Below, in pieces: positions 51,280 to 62,005 of a stretch of DNA of 64,000 bases. The position numbers and the translations under genes were made by a program. Numbering within the stretch: the stretch's first letter is position 1; every line of letters begins with the position of its first letter. The notes beneath the pieces were generated by a model. That model was given only the letters and a program-made list of their open reading frames with translations. It did not search any database and had not been told where the DNA came from. Source of the stretch: Oegoconia quadripuncta (Eukaryota; Arthropoda; Insecta; Lepidoptera; Autostichidae); NCBI GenBank assembly GCA_949316235.1, contig OX438751.1:24333885-24397884 (forward strand), written 5' to 3'.

Positions 51280-52640
51280 CCAGTAAGCTAACGATTTTAA
51301 CCTTCACTGTTCTTGTACACAGCTAAAGTAATATCACTATCAGTGTTAATTAAAAAATGTTTTATTATAAATCTTGCAACATTGGCTGGAAGTGTTTCCT
51401 CTCTGTATCACCACACCAATGCATTGAGAGAGGTAGCCCTCTTGTCGTCGGAGAACCGGCCACAATTCCTTGGCTAATTTCTTCGCCCCTGGGCCTCATT
51501 GACGCAAGGATCCCATCCTAAACGGGATCTCCGAGATCTGCATATCTCCGGCCACTTGAACGATTACAATACTTCTCATTTATTTTAGAAAAATTATCCC
51601 GACAAAAAATTCGAACATTTTCGAGAAAAGACAGTAGCTTAAAATAAATCTGTAAATGAAATATCACGTAAAAAATACAGTTATATTTCTTCCATACAGT
51701 CCATTTAGCTACTGATAATCCGTCCCTATAAAACGAAAGACTTACATCATAAATCGTGTCGTATAAATCCGCTTTTACCAACTTAACGCGCTTTTATCTA
51801 GCTAAAGTTTGCTGGATATTTTACGATCGCCAGACAGTGCCGCGTAAGGCGTAGCTTAGCCATGATACAGTATACCTATGCATAGTCAGTTTAGTAGTAT
51901 AACAATGTTAAAACTGTGTCTTGATTAACGTTTTTAACATCGAAAATGTTTTTTTTGTCGTTTCGGTGTATAAGTGCGACAGCGCCCTGGTGTTGTGGAT
52001 TTTGAGACTACGTGGGTGGTTGGGGTATCAAAAGACGCGAGGGCTAAGGGCTACAAAATTCAGATTTTTTTTTGAAAAAAAAACTGAAAACTTTTTGTGA
52101 AAATCGAAAAACATATGATAAAATGCGATAGTTTTCATATCTCGAAAACGAAATGAGATATCGAAGAAGTTAACAATAAAATATTGTCTGTTTTGGATGT
52201 TAAATTATTTTGATAAGATGCACAAAAAAACCAAGGTGCTCTTTTAAATTTTATGAATACAAATAAAGACCATAACGCTTCAACGGCACATTGTTGTTAA
52301 AGGGTACATGGATATTAGCCATACTGAAACCTTAGGTAGTCTTTCCAGGTAATCCAGGTTCAAGCGTACATGTACGAATGAGTGGAGTTACTGTCGTTAA
52401 TGCACTGTGGTCATGGGCAGTCGTATCTTTATGACTTATATGCTGGCTTTATACGCCATCGGAGATACAGGATCATATTTCTTTATGACGTATCCCTAGG
52501 CGCTCTGTGTTGACAGTGATGGATCTAGGCGTTAGGGCCTTTTCTAATTACGGAGTACGATGAATGAGAAGTTTTCTAAATTAGGTAGTTGTCAAAGTTC
52601 GTATTATACATGATACAATTGTAGTAATACTAAGGCGTTA
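51280..52640. other. Unassigned; GC patch at 51400-51560
   Basis: The patch (GCCCTCTTGTCGTCGGAGAA, CCTGGGCCTCATTGACGCAA) is open on the minus strand, but I see no known motif or splice signals. The rest is AT-rich. TTTTTTTTTGAAAAAAAAAC near 52066 is low-complexity. Confidence 0.25.
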
Positions 52641-52645
52641 CTGTA

Positions 52646-52962
52646 CCATAATTAATCGCCTCCGTGGCTCATTGTAAGCAGCATAGGGTTTAGGAATCGG
52701 AGGAATTCGATTCCCAGCAGGCTACATGTTTATTACTCGGTTTGGTTGGTGGTAGGGAATTTTAAATGTCCGCCTGGCTAGTTACTACCATCTTATCTGA
52801 ATCTGCCGCCAAGCAGCAATGTTAATAGCATTATTGTGTTCCAGTTGTCAGAGATAAGATAGCCAGTCTCCCAAATAAGATGGGGTATCCACCTTCGGCC
52901 CCATTTTCACTTAACATCAGCTGTGATTGAGGTCAAGTGCTAACCCGTTATGCATAAAAAAC
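52646..52962 (+). mobile_element. SINE A, diverged
   Basis: AATCGCCTCCGTGGCTCATT head with a damaged B box (GGAATTCGATTCCCAG) and the full body to TTATGCATAAAAAAC. Confidence 0.8.
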
Positions 52963-52969
52963 AAAATCC

Positions 52970-53523
52970 TTAAGCCATTAAAAATATACCTAATACGTAT
53001 TGCTTAAATCTGACTGAAATGAACCGGACGTGCAACTGACATGCCCAAATATACAGTCTCCACAAATGTATTTTAGACCAATAAATAACGAGCTGTTTCC
53101 TATCGTTTTTGGATACAGGAAAAAGGGAGCGGAAAAGAAACTCTGACTTTCTTCCTCGATCGGTTGATTAGTTCTCATTTATACTGTTTCGAATTTATTA
53201 TCATTTAACAATTTTGATTCCGCGCCATCTCTTGGCAATCTACCGAACCACTACACATAAATTGAGTTATCGACAATGGTCCGAGAAAACGCCATCGAAC
53301 AAGCTAGATGGCGCTGTCCGAGACACGAGCACTTAAAAATATTCTGTCAAACATAACAGTTTACGGTAACAACAGGACAAAGTAACGAATGTGTTATATT
53401 ATTATTAACACAGGACGGCCACTGCTGAACATAGGCTTATATAGGGTCGAAACGGTAAGTGTACTCAAGCGATTATTTTCTTATTATAAGAGATGATATA
53501 AAAAAATTTATACTGATATCAAG

Positions 53524-53525
<2 letters not shown>
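52970..53525. other. Unassigned stretch
   Basis: A CTAGATGGCGCTGTCCGAGA motif near 53304 resembles the SINE B distal body but without its neighbours. GACGGCCACTGCTGAACATA near 53413 is a scrap of the dispersed GGACATAGGC repeat. Confidence 0.3.
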
Positions 53526-53530
<5 letters not shown>

Positions 53531-53554
<24 letters not shown>

Positions 53555-53940
53555 ATTGAAGAGGTGGGCAAACGAGCAAGAGGCGCACCTGATGGTAAGT
53601 GTCACCGCTGCCCATAACCATCTACGGAAACGGAAGATCCGCAGTGGCGTTGCCGGCCTTTAAGGAAGGAATATGCTCGCTTCTTGAAGGTTCCCAGATC
53701 GTATCGGTTCGGAAAGACATCCGCTGGGAGCTTATTCCAAAAAGTAACGGTACGTGGAAGGAAATGTCTACTGAACCGCACCGTGGTGGATTTCCAACTG
53801 TCTAGGTGGTGTTGGTGGAATTTAAGTTTATGCCTAGTAGTGCAATGATGGAACTCAGCAGCAGGAATCAAACCGAACAATTCCTCGGAACACTCGCTCG
53901 TCGAATTAAATTTACTTAAAAATTTGTACTCCATGACTCT
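53531..53940 (-). pseudogene. LINE C-terminus with poly-A tail
   Basis: The minus frame 53934-53602 (110 codons) has RFSRHFLPRTVTFWNKLPAD and [24 protein letters not shown]: a typical lepidopteran LINE C-terminus related to the ends at 3525 and 50345. The tail is 24 T on the plus strand at 53531-53554. RT catalytic region absent. Confidence 0.75.
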
Positions 53941-54204
53941 ACAGTTTTCTCATTCCGGGCAAAATATCTCTCGCTCACGCAGCACTAAATAGCGCTGTCA
54001 TTTTCTAAGCCCTCAATTTATTTTAAGTCTTGACCATCTTAAAAGGACTAGCTATAATTTTTAAATGAGTTAATAGCTATAAAGCCAGGCGTACATTTCT
54101 TTAAAATGTTCCATTGCCAACTAAACAAAGTACCAAGATTGAGTTCGTATTGTATCAAACCAAACATCACTGGTGGCTGTAAAATGCGAAATAATTTAAA
54201 CCAA

Positions 54205-54345
54205 TTCATATACCTACCGACTATAGCTGCTGTGGGTTGTCTGGAAGAGATAGCTTTTAGTGATAAAACCGCCTAATTGTTGTAAATAATGTATTTGTGT
54301 TGTATTGCATTGCATTGTATTGTATTGGCTATAATAAATTTTTTT
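54205..54345 (+). mobile_element. LINE 3' end, ATTGT tail
   Basis: GTCTGGAAGAGATAGCTTTT, GATAAAACCGCCTAATTG, then TTGTATTGCATTGCATTGTA and further ATTGT units. Same 3'UTR as 58440-58580. Confidence 0.55.
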
Positions 54346-54529
54346 GTTTTCAAAACCCTCATCGAATAAAGCGTGTCACATAATTACATCATTAAATTAA
54401 ATAAAAAAATAACTTTGAGAAAATATGAGTCCCAAATAAATTTGTCGCGGTCGTAGTCGTCTCGTTAACCAGCCAGTCGCATATCAATCTCCGGCCGCAC
54501 GTGCGTCGATTGTTGGTTAAGAAAAAAAA

Positions 54530-54610
54530 ATAAACTACCAATGCCAATTACTTCTATTTCACTTACCTAATATGCCCTATTTTTTTTTACTGTAAAAAAA
54601 ACTCATCCGG
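54530..54610 (-). mobile_element. MITE family 3 terminus
   Basis: Inverse of 33946-34025: CTTCTATTTCACTTACCTAA, TATGCCCTATTTTTTTTTAC, AAAACTCATCCGGTATAC. Confidence 0.5.
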
Positions 54611-54759
54611 TATACTATCTAAGGAACACAGAACTTTGGACCTATTCAACACAACACCCTCAGCGGTTAAACAAATATTCACAACTAAATTCTTTGGCCC
54701 CACCTTGAGCACGGCACACTCCTAGGGACCTCATCCCGGAGAGTTTATTTCTTCTTTTT

Positions 54760-54897
54760 ATAGTTGAAAAGTCTAATCAGAATGTATCTGCGAATACCAT
54801 TTAATGGCTTTGTTGAAATATTCCATGTACTCAACCTTTTTATTTCTGCTGTTGGTGTTCCGAATAAAAAAAAATAAAAAAAAAATAAAATATATTT
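54760..54897 (+). mobile_element. LINE 3' end, A-rich tail
   Basis: GTTGGTGTTCCGAATAAAAA with AAAAT-type tail, parallel to 6645-6757. Confidence 0.35.
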
Positions 54898-54899
54898 TA

Positions 54900-55135
54900 C
54901 TTAGTACGGCCCTGCCGTAGGCCCCTGAGCAACTAGGGCGCAGTTATCGCCGACAGCTTTTCACACATGACGCGGCCGATTCGTCGGAAGCATTTATCGT
55001 CCGATTTGGAAGGGGCCCTAGGGAGGACGCTGTCATCGCATTTATGTCTGCGAAACGATCAAGAGTTCTTATTTTAAAGACTAGTTGTTGGTTGCGACTT
55101 CGTCCGTTCCACATTACTGAACATGTTTTCAAAAA
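54900..55135 (-). repeat. GC-rich dispersed repeat piece
   Basis: CGGCCCTGCCGTAGGCCCCT, TTTTCACACATGACGCGGCC and GAAGGGGCCCTAGGGAGGAC; open on the minus strand for 62 codons without a recognised motif. I recall this phrase as repetitive in Lepidoptera but cannot name the family. Confidence 0.3.
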
Positions 55136-55157
55136 TTGAAATCGTATTTATTCGATA

Positions 55158-55378
55158 TTTGACTACCGATTGGTGTTAGTGGTTGGTTGATAGTGACCCT
55201 GTCAGCAAAACAAACGGTTGCGGGTTGTGTGATGATTACGAACATTTATTCCCGAGTTATGGATGTTTATATAAATATATGTATGTATGTTTATCCGTTA
55301 TCTAGTACCCATAGTACAAGCTTTGCTTAGTTTGGGACTAGATGATTGGTGTAAGTGTCCGAAATACTCCAAGTTTTC
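55158..55378 (+). mobile_element. SINE C, nearly full length
   Basis: GACTACCGATTGGTGTTAGT head, truncated B-box region (GGTTGCGGGTTGTGTGATGA), then ATCCGTTATCTAGTACCCAT and GATTGGTGTAAGTGTCCGAA. Confidence 0.8.
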
Positions 55379-55499
55379 TTTATTTATTTAATTAAAAGAT
55401 GTAATTATGTGTAATAGGCTACAAACGCTACCGTCAAATTACACAATTAAAGTTTTACTCGATGATAGTTTTGAAAAAAGGAAATTAAATTACCTTTTT

Positions 55500-55832
55500 T
55501 TTATATTTATGCACAACGGGTTGGTACTTGACCTCAATCATACCTGATGTTAAGTGAAGTTGAGGTCGAAGGTGTAAGCGTACTGACCCAGAAACCCCAA
55601 CACATTTAGTGGACTGGCTATCTTATCTCTGACAACCGGAACACAACAATGCTATTAACATTGCTGCTTGGCGGCAGGTTTAGATAAGATGGTGTAACTA
55701 GCCAGGCGGATATTTAAAATGCACTACCACCAACCAAACCTAGTACTTAAACCTGTACCCCGCTGGGGATCGAACCCGCGACCTCCGAATCGTAAACTCA
55801 ATGTTGTTTACGTTGAGCCACGGACGCGGTTA
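55500..55832 (-). mobile_element. SINE A, full length
   Basis: TTTATGCACAACGGGTTGGT to GATCGAACCCGCGACCTCCG (B box) and GTTGAGCCACGGACGCGG. Confidence 0.9.
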
Positions 55833-55849
55833 CGTATGCCAATACTTTT

Positions 55850-55940
55850 CTATGTCGATAAAAGGAGTAGTTCCTGTGGGATAAACAAATTTCGGCGATA
55901 AAATTATTCTATGCAGGCGAAGCCGCGGGCGGGAAGCTAG
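55850..55940 (+). mobile_element. Helitron-like 3' terminus
   Basis: GGCGAAGCCGCGGGCGGGAA then GCTAGTATAAC: a GC-rich hairpin-capable segment shortly before CTAGT, typical of lepidopteran Helitron 3' ends. The 5' end was not located. Confidence 0.5.
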
Positions 55941-56481
55941 TATAACATAATACAGAGATGTTGAAATTCTTTGTTACAGTTAACTGTAACTAAGAAATTA
56001 AATAAACTAAGCTTTAACTAACTACTAAACCAATTTCGATGAACAACAGTCGTTTAACAACACGCAGTTATTTTCCCGTTAATACAATCCACGATTACGT
56101 TCAAGTCGTGCCAAGAATTACCGTGAAAGTTACACAAAACACCTGGTATGCCAGTCATAACCTAGAAATTTCATTAGATAATTTCAGAGGTTCTCAGACA
56201 TTCGGATTCAGTTCATTTCCACGAGTTACACTCGAGTTTAAATTAAATTCTTTCGTTGAAGATCTCTTGCCAGTTTAGCATTTAAAGCTGTGAGTTTACT
56301 TACTGTGATTATAGCTATACTGGGTAACAAGTGCTAGGATTATTGGCGGGAATTAGATGAATTTTTATGGGTTATGATATTTTTTTAGAAATTAGTAAAT
56401 TATCATCATCTCAGCCGTAGGTCGTCGATGCTGGACATGGCTATGCCCACCACAGAATCCTCGAGCGACCTGTTGGTAGCA

Positions 56482-57711
56482 GGATTGGTACCTAAAATCA
56501 ACATTCTTTAGATAAACTTTCATTATATCAACACCAATAGATCAACAGTGTAACAGGTCAACCAATTATTGTATCAATAATTTGTTATATCAATGGTTCA
56601 TTAGATCAACAGATTATTTTGTCAACAATTAACTACATCAAATGTTTACGAGTTCAAATAGGTGTCAATTACGAGAATATGAGAAAAAAGGAACACGTGC
56701 TACATTTATTTAGAATGGTACGTATATCACAGTTAGGTTTGGTTAACTTTGTTCGTTAATTAGGTTAGGTTATGTTGGAAACATGAGAAACTTCGCACGA
56801 GCCGAGCGAGCGAAGTGAGCGTGCCGCCACAGCGGCCGGCGAAGTGCTAGAACCAAATCGCTCCGTTTTAGAACTCTATTCATTAACTTGACTATACCAC
56901 ATAGTATTATTACCCTTAATGACACCTATTTGAACTCGTAAACAGTTGATGTAGTTAATTGTTGACAAAATAATCTGTTGATCTAATGAACCGTTGATAT
57001 AACACATTATTGATACAATAAATAGTTGACCTGTTACACTGTTGACCTATTGGTGTTGGTATAATAATGCCCAGCCTGGGCAGGGGAGCGCCGCGACCTC
57101 GTCGCAGCGGTAGGGGACGATCTCTCCTTGCCGGCCATAGTCAAGGCTATGGTCGGCGACGAGAGGTCGTGGAAAGCGGTCCTATCCTTCTGCGAGAGCG
57201 TGATCTCGCAGAAGGAGGCGGCGGAGAGAGAGAGGGAGGCCGATCCCTCCTCTCATCCCATCCGCCGCAGACGCACTGGGACCCGGAGAAGGGCGTATGC
57301 CCACCTTCTCCCCCCTACCTAGCGAGGCTGGCGCGAGGCGCGCGTGGTGTTCCCACGCGCCTTCTTGAGGTGGTTGGACCAGGAGATTCCTCCCTGCTCC
57401 AGCCTATAGGAGGGCCCGCCGCCGCCGTTGCCCTGGCGGCGGGCGCCGCGCTGGCGTGGCTGCGGACGATTACCGAGGGGTACCCGTGGCCATGCCGTTT
57501 CGGTGCGCGCGGAGGAACACCGGGGGGTTTTTGGTGGGTAGGACCGCTCCCGTCTGGAGCGGTGAGTCCCACATATCCTCGCCGCTGACCCCTGTCAGCG
57601 GCGGGTCGAACGCGTAAATGTGTTTTCCCCCCGTCAAAAAAAAAAAAAAAAAAAAATGGTGTTGGTATAATGAAAGTTGATCTAAAGAATGTTGATTTTA
57701 GGTACCAATCC
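56482..57711. mobile_element. Foldback element, 16-nt periodic arms
   Basis: Starts GGATTGGTACCTAAAATCAA and ends with its complement. Arms 56482-56670 and 56918-57711 (the latter split by the LINE at 57066-57656) are inverted copies. Within each arm the motif TCAA recurs at 16-nt spacing at least seven times in a row with otherwise varied sequence. The unpaired centre has GAGCCGAGCGAGCGAAGTGA and GCCGCCACAGCGGCCGGCGA. No protein coded. Confidence 0.8.
57066..57656 (+). pseudogene. R1-clade LINE insertion, C-terminus
   Basis: 591 bp flanked by the 15-bp duplication TGGTGTTGGTATAAT (57051-57065, 57657-57671). The plus frame to 57322 reads DLVAAVGDDLSLPAIVKAMV, GDERSWKAVLSFCESVISQK and an Arg-rich end IRRRRTGTRRRAYAHLLPP-stop, as at the C-terminus of R1-clade elements. 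Then a GC-rich 3'UTR with stem-forming GACCGCTCCCGTCTGGAGCG and CGCCGCTGACCCCTGTCAGC, and 21 A. Only the last few percent of the element was inserted. Confidence 0.85.
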
Positions 57712-57794
57712 CGTTGGAAGCGGCTTGCATCCAGCGACCTCCTGCGACCCTCACTGGGTTTCTGTCCACGTTATGGGTGGATGTCGTAGGCTTC

Positions 57795-58435
57795 GCTTTG
57801 TCTGCCCCGAACATTATATCGTTGACCACATAACAATGTTGTGAACGTACCTAAATAGGTAAAAGTAAATATGATGTCTATTTAAAATTAATTAATTTCG
57901 GACTTCACCTCCGAAGTTAAGTTACGAGTAGACAAGGGGAGACTGGAAAGTTGACTCAAACTTTTATTTGAATAAAAAATTACGGATTCTCGATGAAATT
58001 ATTGGAGATGGAGAATGTTATCGAATATCTGACATGATATTAAAGGTAGGTAGACGATATCAAAGTAATGGTTCATTCCGACCCCGAGGCAAGGATCGTG
58101 AATTAGGTAAGTTTTGATAAAGGAGGCCGAAGTTTTAGAAGGTATCTTGAGCCGACACACATAAAGCCTCCGAAGTCTGGCAACTTGAGGAAGTTACCAC
58201 AAACATAAAAAGTTACTAAAAACGGAAAGTCATTAAATTATTTTGTTTGTCGAAAGGTTTAACACATCGCATCTGGTTCGAGTAAGCCAATATATACTAT
58301 ACATATTTATATTTATAATATACACACAACTATTCCCATTACCAAAGTATACATGGTGGCATGAGTGCAACTGCACAGTGTACAAGGAATACCCCACAAA
58401 AACATAAATGCTTTTATTTTTAAAACTTCCTACAT
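57795..58435. other. Unassigned stretch
   Basis: AT-rich; no gene or family recognised. Confidence 0.25.
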
Positions 58436-58439
58436 ATTA

Positions 58440-58580
58440 TTAATTATTATATTGGTATAATAATTGTATAGCGATAAGACCGCCTGGTTGTACAATTATT
58501 ATTTTTTTGAAGCTTTATTCATGAAGTGCATTGTAGATTTTTTTGTACAATAAAGTGTATTTGATTGATTGATTGATTGT
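58440..58580 (+). mobile_element. LINE 3' end, (ATTG) tail
   Basis: AGCGATAAGACCGCCTGGTT, TTGTACAATAAAGTGTATTT and four GATT units. Same family as 54205 and 63820. Confidence 0.6.
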
Positions 58581-58589
58581 ATTGGTTTC

Positions 58590-59030
58590 GCTACAGAAAT
58601 GTTGCGTGCGTTTTTCAGTAAATGGTACTGGCAGAATAACCAGCGCTGTGGCATGGACCACTATCTGTGCTGTAGCATATGCTGAGTCAGAGCCCTTTCA
58701 GTGCACAGTGGGTACAGCCCATCGCTGGGAAAATCTTGTATGGTGTGCGTCAGTATATTAAGCTTTCATTTATTTATTTATTCTATTTGTTGATTACATA
58801 GGTTTTATTGTTGTTGTTCTTCTATTTTGGTTGTATGTACTGTGCAGTGAATAAATGTTTTTATATATTTATCTATCTATCATTCCAAAGACGCATAGAG
58901 ATTCTATTAGGTACAATTATGAGAAATTTCCTCTATAAAAGTTTAGTCTCGATGAAGTTATGAAGCCACACTTCTTAATACCTGAAGATAGTAAATTTAA
59001 GTTCGTATTTTTCGCTCACTTATGTACATC
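58590..59030. other. Unassigned; GC patch at 58605-58750
   Basis: ACTGGCAGAATAACCAGCGC, GCTGAGTCAGAGCCCTTTCA and ACAGCCCATCGCTGGGAAAA form a GC-richer block, perhaps a LINE 3'UTR. Followed by TTTA and ATCT simple repeats. Confidence 0.25.
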
Positions 59031-59034
59031 ATAT

Positions 59035-59165
59035 CAGCCGAAAGACGTCTACTAAGGTCGGGAAAGAAGAAGTCGGCCAAAGATCTCCACAACGATCGGT
59101 CCTGCGTTGCTCGCATCCAGCGGCTTCCCGCGATCTTTACCAAATCGTCCTCACACTTTTGTTAA
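59035..59165 (+). repeat. Dispersed repeat fragment
   Basis: AGCCGAAAGACGTCTACTAA, CGCATCCAGCGGCTTCCCGC and GATCTTTACCAAATCGTCC, of the same dispersed family as 20802. Confidence 0.45.
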
Positions 59166-59186
59166 CAAGAGTAAATTGAAATTTTT

Positions 59187-59420
59187 TTTTTACGGACACT
59201 TTCACCAATCTTCTAGCCCCAATCTAAGCAAAGCTTGTGCAAAGCTTGTACTATGGATACTAGATAACGGATAAACATACATAAATATTTTTATAAACAT
59301 CCATGACTCAGGAATAAATGTTCATATTCATCACACAAACATTTACTCGTCGCGGGATTCGAACCCGCAACCGTTGGTTTCGCTGACAGGGTCACTATCC
59401 ACTACACCAATCGGTCGTCA
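59187..59420 (-). mobile_element. SINE C, full length
   Basis: GGACACTTTCACCAATCTTC through GGGATTCGAACCCGCAACCG and GGTTTCGCTGACAGGGTCAC to ACACCAATCGGTCGTC. The best copy of the family. A 13-bp internal duplication (GCAAAGCTTGTGCAAAGCTT) is present. Confidence 0.85.
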
Positions 59421-59424
59421 AATA

Positions 59425-60220
59425 AGAGAAGAGAGGGGTCCTAAGGGGTCAGAAATAGTCATGATCAATTATCCGTCGTGGCCTCCTCCTTCACAGATTT
59501 ATGCTTCATTGATAATGATAACATTTGACATTCTATCAAGGTCCGTTATGATCTTCAAATCATTCAAAGTTTAATGCTTGAAACAAAATCCACGGTTCAC
59601 ATATCGAAATATATAGGGTCTAACAAAATTAACCCGACAAACTTTAGCAATTGCACGTACCTACATGACAATAAAATAATATATTCATTAAAAACACTAG
59701 CCTAAAAAAATTTGTTTCCAAGTAAAACATTAAATGTAAATACAAATTAACAGACTTACTTCATTTCGATTGTACCTTATTTTATCAATGAGAAAAAAGG
59801 CAACGTTCATATGGAAGACGCCAAAGGGGGGTGGCGGGGCACAGGGCGCAACCAATCACAGCAAATCGTGTGGTCACCTTTCGGCATCTTCAAAGATACC
59901 GCGGCACGTGTTTGTGTGTTATGGCAAAGGCTTGAGCGCGCGGCTATTAAGGTCCAACTCACAAAATTGACACTTCTAAATTTTATTTTTTGAATAAAAT
60001 CTGTTCACTTTAATGTTTTATGTTTTATTTTTTTCGTAATAGGTACATCCTCAACATCACATAAATTACTAAATGCTGTAGGGTTTCCACACTTAAATGA
60101 GAATAGAACCAACTTCATCTTTTCCCATGGGTAGGGTAAAAGGCGACTAAGGGACTCTCCTCTAAAAATATATATAGATTTGCACGTTTCAACGCAACCC
60201 CCTGTCAAGTGTGAATTTTT
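59425..60220. other. Unassigned stretch
   Basis: GGGGGGTGGCGGGGCACAGG near 59825 is an isolated GC island with 60-66-codon plus frames lacking known motifs. No family recognised. Confidence 0.25.
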
Positions 60221-60227
60221 GTGTGTA

Positions 60228-60515
60228 AAACAGAACTTATTAAGAAAGCATATAATAAAATATCAGACTATTTAGATATAATCATCCCTGGACATAACCT
60301 GCTCGTTCGCATGCTAGGCTATTCCACAATTAATAATGAAATACGAAAACCTTTTTGTAATATAAAAACTTGTTTTTAAAAGAGCAACCCCTCGAAATTC
60401 TTGCTTGTTCTTCCTAAGAAGAATTTTTCCCCTAAGGGAAAAATGCATTTCCAACAAGCAGTTTTATAAGTGTACCCTTGTACCTATACTCTAAAATAAA
60501 GAATTTTTGACTTTT
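60228..60515 (+). mobile_element. LINE 3' end
   Basis: AACTTATTAAGAAAGCATAT starts the C-terminal codons (…RKAYNKISDYL-like); then AAAGAGCAACCCCTCGAAAT, TCTTGCTTGTTCTTCC and CTAAAATAAAGAATTTTTGA. Inverse relative of 20955-21247. Confidence 0.6.
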
Positions 60516-60779
60516 GACTATTGTGTCTGTATAAAATAGCATCTTAAAGATCTACGATTCAATAGCTTTAAAAGGTACTTACAAATGTGCATTTTGCAAT
60601 ACGCGTTCTCTTCCAATAAAGAGTTCTTCGATCACAAGAACAATCAATTGGATGCATGCTGATTTTCTTTTGTAAAAATTTTTCTTTATGACTGAATTAG
60701 GAGGATCTTATTGAAATATCACCTAATTAATGTACCCAATTCAAGATCAAATAAAATTATATTTTATTCTATTTTGTTG

Positions 60780-61200
60780 TTGGGAGAAGTTAAACGGCAG
60801 CTGTGGTCTGATCGAGGGTTTATTGTTGGATGTTGCACCGATTGAAGAGAGCGAAAAACTGGCCGCGCGCCAGTATATATAGGTACATTTAGATTTGCGC
60901 CATCTATCGGATTGTCCTGGAACCCGTGAGAAAGGTACACTTGTACCTATTGAAGTGAATAAATTGATTAGTGGTGGGTTCACGGGTTCGCCGATAGATG
61001 GCGCCAGTCTTTACATAATCGTGCCGACAGCGTCAGGCGAGATTCAATACATTTGTTTATCGACATCGATACATCAAAATTGTGATCGTTTTTGGCCAAT
61101 TCGATACCATGACGTGCCGATTTACCAGCAACACTATACTGTGCGAATGGGCGCGTCTACACGTGGATGCTTTTACGAGATGAGACCGTGAATTGATGGC
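60780..61200. other. Hairpin-forming block near a TATA motif
   Basis: GCGCCATCTATCGG (60897-60910) pairs with 60991-61004 and GAACCCGTGA (60920-60929) with 60980-60989, around a short AGGTACAC-TTGTACCT palindrome. CAGTATATATAGG lies ~25 bp upstream. The rest (ACGTGGATGCTTTTACGAGA) is unassigned. It could be a MITE or an LTR remnant. Confidence 0.35.
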
Positions 61201-61404
61201 ATGCGTCGCGCGTAATGGCCTATCGATGCCGAATGGATTGCCTGTTTGTTTTACTATACTGCGTAAATTGGAATGGATAATCTATACATACAATAAAGCA
61301 GTTTATGGTCTGTGCTTCTAAGTCACAAGAAGGCTTGGTTAGTTTGGCAGTTTCAGTGGCATTTTGTTTCACTTAACGTTAGTAGATAGATCGATAAATC
61401 GATC

Positions 61405-61668
61405 GAAGATGAGGTCGAAGGTGGAAGCGTGCTGACCCGGAAACCCCAACACATTTGGGGGACTGGCTATCTTATCTCTGACAACCGAAACACAGTAATG
61501 CTATTAACATTCCTGCTTGGCGGCAGAATTAGATAAGATGGTAGGAGCTAGCCAGGCGGACGTTTAACATGCCCTATCACCAACCAAACCGAGTACTTAA
61601 ACATGTACCTCGCTGGCGATCGAACCAGCGACCTCCGAATCGTAAACCCAATTGAGCCACGGAGGCGG
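61405..61668 (-). mobile_element. SINE A, tail missing
   Basis: GAAGATGAGGTCGAAGGTGG to CAATTGAGCCACGGAGGCGG; the B box reads GATCGAACCAGCGACC. Several bases of the head are deleted. Confidence 0.85.
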
Positions 61669-61931
61669 TAAATATAGAAATAGGTATAGAACGAATAAAA
61701 GTCATGAACATAGCCCAGCGGGATTTTTCAAGGAAAGTCGCTGGACGTGCGCCGCTTTCAACCGGCAGCTCGGAAATCTAGGTAAAGCCTATGTTCATCA
61801 GTATCCTGTAGCTGATATTGTGATGGTAGTAGAAAAAGTATAATATGTACTTCCCTAATTAGTCTTTATGACCCTCGTGCTGTAATTATGTTACAATGAC
61901 CCTCATTACTTGAGTAAAATAAAGAACTTAC

Positions 61932-62005
61932 GGGGGTGGTGAGGGGCGCGGGGGCCGTCCGCCCTGGAGAGGACACTGATAAACTCGGCGCGCTCGTCGC
62001 TTCAC
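61932..62005 (-). CDS. Candidate internal exon of a host gene
   Basis: On the minus strand the acceptor TTATTATCTTGTTCCAG ends at 62006 and the exon runs 74 bp to a consensus donor GTAAGTT (61931-61925). It is strongly GC-rich in AT-rich DNA. Two of the three frames are open; the one leaving phase 0 at the donor reads EATSAPSLSVSSPGRTAPAP then LTTP, a Ser/Thr/Pro/Ala-rich stretch as in disordered protein regions. That phase fits the acceptor of the exon at 27070-27261, whose acceptor has the same CTTGTTCCAG ending. The gene is not recognised. Confidence 0.5.

Larger units (their letters stand above)
56405..57790. repeat. Dispersed repeat hosting a foldback element
   Basis: 56405-56481 (GTCGATGCTGGACATGGCTA) and 57712-57790 (CGTTGGAAGCGGCTTGCATC, TGCGACCCTC) are the two sides of a GGACATAGGC-type repeat, separated by the foldback element. 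Confidence 0.55.

Noticed and set aside
57067..57588. 173-codon plus-strand frame rich in Gly/Arg/Pro
   Set aside because: Shadow of the R1-clade C-terminal frame (ending 57322) in GC-rich DNA; the R1 frame has recognisable motifs, this one does not.
59345..59420. tRNA-like sequences with an intact B box (also at 10676, 14303, 16080, 21850, 31160, 34082, 62394)
   Set aside because: They are the tRNA-derived heads of SINEs; the body that follows is shared by each family and no full cloverleaf with anticodon arm was found.
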